Source: Chitinophagales bacterium
GTDB taxonomy: Bacteria > Bacteroidota > Bacteroidia > Chitinophagales > Saprospiraceae
DNA length: 64,000 bases
Assembly (NCBI GenBank): GCA_013299105.1
Contig: JAAFJY010000018.1
Span: 1 to 64,000, forward strand
Reading direction: 5' to 3'
The notes beneath the pieces were generated by a model, which saw only the letters and a list, made by a program, of their open reading frames with translations, searched no databases and had not been told where the DNA came from. Shown piece after piece: positions 58,990 to 64,000 of the stretch; positions within the stretch are counted from its first letter, which is position 1; each line of letters opens with the position of its first letter. The position numbers and the translations under genes are program-made.

Positions 58990-59802
58990 TCAAGCATTTT
59001 TATTTTCCGATACATAAGAAGGATAACCCACCTTGGCGTACATCTTCGCGATGCGGTGCGCGTGCTCATCATAGGCGGCTTCAAAAATCTCGGCTGCACG
59101 TTGAGTACCCACCACTGAGCCAGCAGCCAAAGCTTTGGGTGGATTTCCAGCCTCGGTTAATAAGCGGGCCACTTCGGCTTTAATGGTATTGACCAATAGC
59201 GCACCACCTACTGTTGAGCCTGGTGCCACGGGCATCTCTAAATTTGGAATCCAGACCATTGCATCACCGACGGGTGCGCCCGTATCGAGTACCAAATCAG
59301 AGAAGTCGCCCAGTTTTTTGCCGTCAGCGCGTTTGCTGGTGCTTTGCTTGGAGTGTTCCACGGTGACCAAGGAAACTACTTTGATGCCGTTTTTTTGAAA
59401 GATCTCGGCCATTTCAATGGGCACTACATTGCAACCGCTGGAAGAAATGACCAATGCGGTATCTACACTCGAAAGGTCAAAGTTGCGCAAAATGCGATCA
59501 GCCAGGCCCGAAACGTTTTCCAGAAACATGGCTTGCCGTTGGCCATTGGCACCCACCACCAGGTTGTGAAAGGTCAATGAAAGTTCAACGATGGGATTGA
59601 AACCGGGAAAAGAGCCATAACGTGGCCACATTTCTTCGACCATGATTCGGCTATGTCCCGATCCAAATACGTGGACCATGCGCCCTGCCAGGATACTTTC
59701 TGCAAACCAAGCGGCGGCTTGCTTGATTGCTGGCTTTTGTTGTTCCACCACATTGATGATGTGGCGGGATTTGTCAAGGAAGTCTTGAATAACGTCGTTC
59801 AT
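58990..59802 (-). CDS. SIS-domain sugar isomerase-like protein (UPF0309 type)
   Basis: 270 residues. SIS (sugar isomerase) domain binding phosphosugars: VHVFGSGHSRIMVEEM near residues 43-58, ALVISSSGCNVVPIEMA near 135-151 and VVSLVTVEHSKQSTSKR. The C-terminus matches the UPF0309-like family. A regulatory or isomerase role on amino-sugar phosphates is suggested; no partner kinase or transporter gene is adjacent. It is a single minus-strand gene with its own promoter and a strong downstream palindrome. Confidence 0.85.
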   Translation of the reverse strand: MNDVIQDFLDKSRHIINVVEQQKPAIKQAAAWFAESILAGRMVHVFGSGHSRIMVEEMWPRYGSFPGFNPIVELSLTFHNLVVGANGQRQAMFLENVSGLADRILRNFDLSSVDTALVISSSGCNVVPIEMAEIFQKNGIKVVSLVTVEHSKQSTSKRADGKKLGDFSDLVLDTGAPVGDAMVWIPNLEMPVAPGSTVGGALLVNTIKAEVARLLTEAGNPPKALAAGSVVGTQRAAEIFEAAYDEHAHRIAKMYAKVGYPSYVSENKNA

Positions 59803-59851
59803 TGTTTGTGAATAGTTTCTTAGTTTGCTACTGCTGATTGGCTAGCGCGTT

Positions 59852-59859
59852 CAAAAGTA
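59852..59859 (-). promoter_or_regulatory. -7 box (TACTTTTG) for SIS gene
   Basis: Exact match on the minus strand, 49 bp before the ATG. Confidence 0.5.
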
Positions 59860-60031
59860 CAGTGGGAAGACCGCTTTGACGAGAAAAATTACTCGTTTTT
59901 TGCCCGAAAAAATAGCAAGCGTGACCTTCCGCTTCTTCTGCGTCTGAAAATGCGTCTGAAAAAACACAAATATCGTCCCATGAATCGCATTATTGTTGAT
60001 TTAGTTTGTAAAATCTAAAGGCTATAAACCC

Positions 60032-60049
60032 GTTAATGGTACCATTAAC
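60032..60049. promoter_or_regulatory. Perfect 18-bp palindrome GTTAATGGTACCATTAAC
   Basis: Exact two-fold symmetry, 45 bp upstream of the -7 box of the DUF1573 gene, in the divergent region shared with the SIS gene. Looks like an operator for a dimeric regulator; no regulator gene is adjacent. Confidence 0.4.
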
Positions 60050-60093
60050 ATATCGTTTGATAGGGGCTTGTACAAATACTCGGAAATGCCCGT

Positions 60094-60101
60094 TACTTTT
60101 G
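60094..60101 (+). promoter_or_regulatory. -7 box (TACTTTTG) for secreted DUF1573 gene
   Basis: Exact match with CTTG 23 bases upstream as a weak -33 element, 90 bp before the ATG at 60192. Confidence 0.5.
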
Positions 60102-60191
60102 TACACAGATTTTGTAAACCACTTGAAAGTTATAATCTGGTCATCCAGCGCGCAACTTTCAATAATCAAAAACACACACAATTCAATAACC

Positions 60192-60674
60192 ATGAAGAAA
60201 TTGTTCTTTGCTGCTCTCCTTTTGTTGGGTGCCAGCTTCGCAGTAAACGCTCAAGGTGCAGCCAAGCCAGACGCTGGCAAAGCCAACGCTGTAAAAGGCC
60301 CTAAAATGGTTTTCGTCTCCGAAACCATTGATTACGGCAAGCTTAAGTACAAAGCTGACGGCAACCGTGTTTTCAAGTTCAAGAATGTAGGTGATGAGCC
60401 GCTGGTGATTACTTCTGCTCGCGGCAGCTGTGGTTGCACTGTTCCCACTTACACTGAGCAGGCCATCCAGCCAGGCAAAGAAGGCGAAATCAAAGTAGCC
60501 TATGCTACTGACCGCGTTGGTCCTTTCACCAAGGGCGTATCAGTGGTAACCAATGAGAAGGAAGGCGACGGGTTCAAAACCCACAACCTGACCATCAAAG
60601 GTGAAGTTGCTGCTCAAGAAGAACAGAAAGGCACGCCTGACAAGGCCGTAAACCCTTTCAACAACAACAACTAA
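60192..60674 (+). CDS. Secreted DUF1573 protein
   Basis: 160 residues from ATG 60192. Signal peptide to about residue 21 (LLLLGASFAVNAQ), a short Ala/Lys-rich spacer, and one DUF1573 domain: ETIDYGKLKYKADGNRVFKFKNVGDEPL, SARGSCGCTVPTYTEQAIQPGKEG and VAYATDRVGPFTKG. Unlike the 9247-9738 paralogue there is no lipobox, so it is probably periplasmic or secreted. The C-terminus is Asn-rich (NPFNNNN). Highly biased, smooth codon use suggests good expression. Start chosen for the signal peptide; the frame opens 52 codons earlier. Confidence 0.88.
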   Translation: MKKLFFAALLLLGASFAVNAQGAAKPDAGKANAVKGPKMVFVSETIDYGKLKYKADGNRVFKFKNVGDEPLVITSARGSCGCTVPTYTEQAIQPGKEGEIKVAYATDRVGPFTKGVSVVTNEKEGDGFKTHNLTIKGEVAAQEEQKGTPDKAVNPFNNNN

Positions 60675-60701
60675 GTAGGACTAAGCCCTGCTTTGTCGGT
60701 G

Positions 60702-60734
60702 CGTCCGGATACTCTAGTGTGGTGTCCGGGCGCG
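60702..60734 (+). terminator. Hairpin after DUF1573 gene
   Basis: GCGTCCGGATAC and GTGTCCGGGCGC can pair with one internal mismatch pair, 25 bp after the stop. No U-tract, so a weak terminator at best. Confidence 0.45.
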
Positions 60735-60954
60735 TTGTCATTTCGGGAGCTTGAGAAGTAAAGGACTACTTCAAAGCTAGTCCACGTGTACTTTATCCGA
60801 TCTCTTCAACCCTCAACTTTCCAACCACATACCTTATATATATGTACCCCCATTCAACAATTTTCTATTTTCTGAAAACTTCGGTGTAATTTCTGTAGCT
60901 GTATTTTTGTGGTTTTATGATCAACATGCCAGGTTTAGGACCTCGAAGCGGGGC

Positions 60955-61115
60955 AATTCTAAAGATTCTTTCAAATTCTGTTTTGGTCAACGCTGTGCAG
61001 GTAATTCTGCAATTCTGTAATTCCGAAAATCCTGGTTTAGACAAAAATTCTGGTCCAGATAAAAAAAGCACCCCGCTTGGTTGTTCAGACCGCGTTCTCC
61101 GAAGGTCTTAGTATT
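60955..61115 (+). repeat. Family A dispersed repeat, copy 5 (extended)
   Basis: ATTCTTTCAAATTCTG, GGTCAACGCTGTGCAGG, AATTCTGCAATTCTG, CCTGGTTTAGACAAAAATTC and the extension CGCTTGGTTGTTCAG and CGCGTTCTCCGAAGG shared with copy 2. A family C piece follows at 61140-61190. The rest of the 638-bp gap shows no gene. Confidence 0.7.
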
Positions 61116-61286
61116 TTGTAAAGAATCGTATAAGTTTACATCGGTCTAATGCGGCCAAAACCGTCATCTTCTTTGACTCGAAACCTCTTACCTAAACTTT
61201 CACCCTCTTTTTTTGTTTCAAAAATGTGCATAAATAGTGTCGAAAAAAAATTTCAAAAAAAATCGTACAACTTCTAACACTCTTTA

Positions 61287-61294
61287 TATCTTTG
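61287..61294 (+). promoter_or_regulatory. -7 box (TATCTTTG) for infA operon
   Basis: Exact TAnnTTTG match, 18 bp before the infA ATG. It indicates that the ribosomal block starts a transcript here rather than continuing from secY. Confidence 0.65.
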
Positions 61295-61312
61295 CACTCC
61301 GAAATTCGACCT

Positions 61313-61531
61313 ATGGCGAAAAAGAATTTGATCAAGCAAGACGGGATCATCGAAGAAGCACTATCTAACGCAATGTTCAGGGTGCGTCTGGAGAATGATC
61401 ACACGATCATTGCCACTATTTCAGGTAAAATGCGCATGAACTACATTCGTATTTTGCCTGGTGACAAGGTATCGGTGGAGATGTCTCCATACGACCTTAC
61501 ACGTGGCCGGATCATATACCGTTACAAGTAG
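61313..61531 (+). CDS. infA: Translation initiation factor IF-1
   Basis: 72 residues, an S1/OB-fold: [60 protein letters not shown]. Binds the 30S A site. The start at 61313 is fixed by homology and by the promoter box just upstream. First gene of a unit running through rpoA. Confidence 0.97.
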   Translation: MAKKNLIKQDGIIEEALSNAMFRVRLENDHTIIATISGKMRMNYIRILPGDKVSVEMSPYDLTRGRIIYRYK

Positions 61532-61574
61532 TGGACCGTCCGCTGTTTGAGGGACTTTTACAAAACACAACGCA

Positions 61575-61691
61575 ATGAAAGTCAGGACATCTGTCAAGAA
61601 GCGCAGCGAAGACTGCAAAGTCGTGCGCCGGAAGGGCAAAGTTTATATCATTAACAAGAAAAACCCTAAGCTGAAGCAACGCCAAGGCTAA
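61575..61691 (+). CDS. rpmJ: 50S ribosomal protein L36 (bL36)
   Basis: 38 residues ([17 protein letters not shown] ... NPKLKQRQG). Binds 23S rRNA near helix 97-ish sites of the large subunit. The zinc-binding C11, C27 and H33 positions of the classic form are Ser, Asn and Leu; only C14 remains, so this is the zinc-independent (C-minus) variant usual in Bacteroidota. It lies 43 bp after infA. Confidence 0.95.
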   Translation: MKVRTSVKKRSEDCKVVRRKGKVYIINKKNPKLKQRQG

Positions 61692-61728
61692 TTGGCATTT
61701 CAGCAGGGTAGATTCAAAAGCACATTCA

Positions 61729-62106
61729 ATGGCTCGTATCGCAGGTATTGATTTGCCTAGGAACAAGCGCGGCGTAATTGCCTTGACCTACATCTTCGGA
61801 ATTGGTCGTACGACTGCTTCCAAGGTGTTGGCAGCTGCTGGTGTAGATGAAAGCACCAAACCAGCTGAATGGAACGATGAGAACATCAAAGAGATTTCTC
61901 GCATCATCGGTTCAGAGTACAAGGTAGAGGGTGAATTGAAAACGGAGGTTGCCTTGAGCATCAAGCGTTTGCAAGACATCGTGTGTGTTCGTGGTTTGCG
62001 TCACCGTAAGGGCTTGCCCGTTCGCGGTCAGCGCACTCGCACCAACGCACGCACTCGCAAGGGTCCGCGTAAAACTGTGGCAAACAAGAAGAAAGTAACC
62101 AAGTAA
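61729..62106 (+). CDS. rpsM: 30S ribosomal protein S13 (uS13)
   Basis: 125 residues. Head of the small subunit, contacting tRNA and L5. Seen: [34 protein letters not shown], and the basic tail [20 protein letters not shown] ending KKVTK. It is 37 bp after rpmJ and 44 bp before rpsK. Confidence 0.97.
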   Translation: MARIAGIDLPRNKRGVIALTYIFGIGRTTASKVLAAAGVDESTKPAEWNDENIKEISRIIGSEYKVEGELKTEVALSIKRLQDIVCVRGLRHRKGLPVRGQRTRTNARTRKGPRKTVANKKKVTK

Positions 62107-62150
62107 ATCGGTTCAGTTTCGACTGAGCGCCTGATTTCAAAAAATCTCAA

Positions 62151-62540
62151 ATGGCAAAGGCTAACAAAAAAGTTAAGAAACGTAATGTGAAGATCGATTC
62201 GGATGGATATGCCTTTATCCAGGCCACCTTCAACAACATCATCGTTTCTGTAACGAACAGGACTGGCCAGGTGATCTCCTGGTCTTCAGCGGGTAAAGCA
62301 GGCTTTAAGGGTTCTAAAAAGAACACTCCTTATGCAGCACAAGTGGCTGCAAGCGATGCTGGCAAGACTGCACATGATGCAGGGATGCGTTCTGCTGAAG
62401 TTTTCGTGAAAGGACCGGGCTCCGGCCGTGAAGCCGCGATTCGCGCGCTTGACCAAGTGGGTATCCGCGTCACGAAAATCAAAGATGTAACGCCGGTACC
62501 ACACAATGGCTGCCGCCCTCCGAAACGCAGAAGAGTTTAA
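62151..62540 (+). CDS. rpsK: 30S ribosomal protein S11 (uS11)
   Basis: 129 residues. Platform protein of the small subunit. Motifs: [55 protein letters not shown], and C-terminal [17 protein letters not shown]. Length and ends are typical. It is 18 bp before rpsD. Confidence 0.97.
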   Translation: MAKANKKVKKRNVKIDSDGYAFIQATFNNIIVSVTNRTGQVISWSSAGKAGFKGSKKNTPYAAQVAASDAGKTAHDAGMRSAEVFVKGPGSGREAAIRALDQVGIRVTKIKDVTPVPHNGCRPPKRRRV

Positions 62541-62558
62541 CCTAAGTAATCAAGAACA

Positions 62559-63173
62559 ATGGCTAGATATACTGGTCCAAAGACCAAAAAAGCAAGAACG
62601 TTCGGAGAAGCCATTTACGGTGCAGACAAATATTTTGAGCGCCGCAAAAATAACCCTCCTGGCCAGCATGGTGGTGCACGCAAGCGTCGCCAACGCTCGG
62701 ACTATGCCGTTCAATTGGCTGAAAAACAAAAAGCTAAATACACTTACGGGGTGTTGGAGCGTCAATTCCGCAACCTGTTCGACAAAGCCAGCAGCAAAAA
62801 AGGCGTAACAGGTGAAGTACTTCTCCAATTGTTGGAGTCTCGCTTGGACAACGTCGTTTACCGCATGGGCCTCGCACGTACCCGTGCAGGCGCTCGTCAG
62901 CTGGTTTCGCACAAACACATCATGGTCAACGGCATCTTGACCAACGTACCTTCTTGCCTACTGCGCCCCGGCGACGTAGTAAGTGTACGCGGTAAGAGCC
63001 AAAACCTCGATAATATCCGCGAAAGCATCAATGCTACCCGCAATGATCGTCGCTACAGCTGGTTGATCTTCAACCAAGATAAACTAGAAGGTACTTTCGC
63101 CGAATACCCTACTCGCGATCTGATCCCAGAAAAGCTCAACGAGCAGCTGATCGTCGAATTGTACTCCAAGTAA
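62559..63173 (+). CDS. rpsD: 30S ribosomal protein S4 (uS4)
   Basis: 204 residues. Primary 16S rRNA binder and assembly initiator. N-terminal [20 protein letters not shown] lacks the zinc cysteines found in some S4 forms. The S4 RNA-binding domain covers about 94-155 ([39 protein letters not shown]). In several bacteria S4 represses its own operon; a regulatory structure before rpoA is noted separately. Confidence 0.97.
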   Translation: MARYTGPKTKKARTFGEAIYGADKYFERRKNNPPGQHGGARKRRQRSDYAVQLAEKQKAKYTYGVLERQFRNLFDKASSKKGVTGEVLLQLLESRLDNVVYRMGLARTRAGARQLVSHKHIMVNGILTNVPSCLLRPGDVVSVRGKSQNLDNIRESINATRNDRRYSWLIFNQDKLEGTFAEYPTRDLIPEKLNEQLIVELYSK

Positions 63174-63189
63174 TCAAACTGACATTGTT

Positions 63190-63237
63190 GGTACCAGTCC
63201 CATTTTATTTTGGGGCTGGTATCGGCATATATATTTG
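63190..63237 (+). promoter_or_regulatory. Hairpin overlapping a promoter between rpsD and rpoA
   Basis: GGTACCAGTCCC (63190-63201) and GGGGCTGGTATC (63212-63223) form a 12-bp stem with two G-U pairs. TTTG at 63209-63212 and the -7 box TATATTTG at 63230-63237 (17-base spacer) make a promoter that overlaps the right arm. The element could end the upstream transcript and restart rpoA. Confidence 0.55.
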
Positions 63238-63314
63238 AGTGCAGCATTGGAAGACGTTCCAGTGTGCTCGTATCTGACCGGTCATTTACTCCTACTCAAA
63301 GTCCAATTTTCTAT

Positions 63315-64000
63315 ATGAGCATTCTCAATTTCCAAAAGCCCGACAAGATCGTAATGCAAAAAGCAAACGATTTTGAAGGCACTTTTGAATTTAAACCCCT
63401 TGAACCGGGCTTTGGCCAAACTGTTGGCAACTCATTGCGTCGCGTATTGCTGTCTTCTCTGGAAGGCCATGCGATCTCCGCAGTACGCATTGCTGGCGTT
63501 GAGCACGAGTTCGGCACCATTCGTGGTGTAACTGAAGATGTGGTTGAAATCATCCTGAACCTGAAACAAGTACGCCTCAAGCGTGTAGTGGGTGATGACG
63601 ATTCCAGCAGCGAAAAAATCTACTTGACCCTCAACGGCAAGGAAGAGTTCCGCGCTTCTGACATCGAAAACGCAACCAATGTTTTCCGGGTGATGAACCC
63701 CGATTTGCACCTGTGCACCATGGAGCCTTCGGTGAACCTGGAAGTGGAATTGACCATCTCAAAAGGTCGTGGTTACGTTCCGGCTGATGAAAACCTGCCT
63801 AAAGATGCGCCCATCGGCGTGATTCCGGTAGACGCAATTTATACGCCGATCAAAAACGTTTCCTACAAAATCGAAAGCACCCGTGTTGGTCAGCGTACCG
63901 ACTACGAGAAGCTGATGATCGAAGTAAAAACTGATGGCACCATTCACCCAGAAGATGCCATCAAAGAAGCTTCTCGCATCATGATCCAGCACCTGATGCT
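63315..64000 (+). CDS. rpoA: RNA polymerase alpha subunit, N-terminal part (runs off the window)
   Basis: 228 codons are visible from ATG 63315; the gene continues past the end. The alpha-NTD dimerisation and beta-binding motifs are present: FKPLEPGFGQTVGNSLRRVLLSSLEG, GTIRGVTEDVVEIILNLKQV, SVNLEVELTISKGRGYVPA and STRVGQRTDYEKLMIEVKTDG. The C-terminal DNA-binding domain lies outside. It is 141 bp after rpsD, a longer gap than elsewhere in the unit, with its own candidate promoter. Confidence 0.97.
   Translation, partial: MSILNFQKPDKIVMQKANDFEGTFEFKPLEPGFGQTVGNSLRRVLLSSLEGHAISAVRIAGVEHEFGTIRGVTEDVVEIILNLKQVRLKRVVGDDDSSSEKIYLTLNGKEEFRASDIENATNVFRVMNPDLHLCTMEPSVNLEVELTISKGRGYVPADENLPKDAPIGVIPVDAIYTPIKNVSYKIESTRVGQRTDYEKLMIEVKTDGTIHPEDAIKEASRIMIQHLM

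Noticed and set aside
60036-60191. N-terminal extension of the DUF1573 protein
   Set aside because: It would place the promoter box and a palindrome inside the gene; ATG 60192 starts a normal signal peptide.

Overview
The window reads as a chromosomal segment of a Bacteroidota bacterium of the class Saprospiria, probably close to Haliscomenobacter. This is inferred from content: secreted proteins ending in type IX secretion (T9SS) type A and type B sorting domains, two DUF1573 proteins, a YajC-YbbR gene pair, LytTR and AraC regulators, promoter boxes of the Bacteroidota form TAnnTTTG, few Shine-Dalgarno sequences, and moderate GC with an AT-rich island near 58.2-58.9 kb. No rRNA, tRNA or CRISPR array was found.

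Layout. 0.2-7.5 kb: DUF2157 membrane protein, a beta-sandwich protein, alkD inside a long inverted repeat, and two divergent secreted proteins. 7.8-10.6 kb: DUF1573-yajC-ybbR on the minus strand, then aroK. 11.2-14.7 kb: a minus-strand array (ydcF-like, rhomboid, rlmH, PPP phosphatase, LytTR regulator). 15.5-18.6 kb: an Rpn-type nuclease with a decayed paralogue fragment, and a membrane-anchored subtilase. 18.8-25.3 kb: oligopeptidase B, a candidate toxin-immunity pair with a divergent HTH gene, a REP-associated transposase between inverted REP hairpins, a truncated copy of the helicase 3' end, and the DEAD-box helicase itself behind a long leader. 26-35.6 kb: RluA, an in-frame RibF-glycosyltransferase fusion, DoxX, an AspT/YidE-type transporter, a CotH T9SS protein, a lysophospholipase-like hydrolase and a polyprenol-phosphate sugar transferase. 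36-44 kb: lipoprotein, hydrolase, PriA, radical SAM protein, OmpA protein. 44.6-58.5 kb: tricorn-like protease, AraC regulator, DUF3500-HupE pair, esterase, RibE, a gliding-type T9SS protein and a 5'-nucleotidase. 59-64 kb: SIS protein, secreted DUF1573 protein, and infA-rpmJ-rpsM-rpsK-rpsD-rpoA running off the end.

Almost every intergenic space carries dispersed repeats. I separate at least seven families (labelled A to G here), several MITE-like or hairpin-forming and several abutting stop codons. A 217-bp unit at 2857-3073 with exact 15-bp terminal inverted repeats, 8-bp flanking direct repeats and five or six internal hairpins is the most unusual non-coding object. The most novel coding candidates are the membrane-tethered GIY-YIG-like toxin with its neighbour, and the riboflavin kinase/FAD synthetase-GT2 fusion. 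Functions are assigned from motifs seen in the translations; no database search was run.
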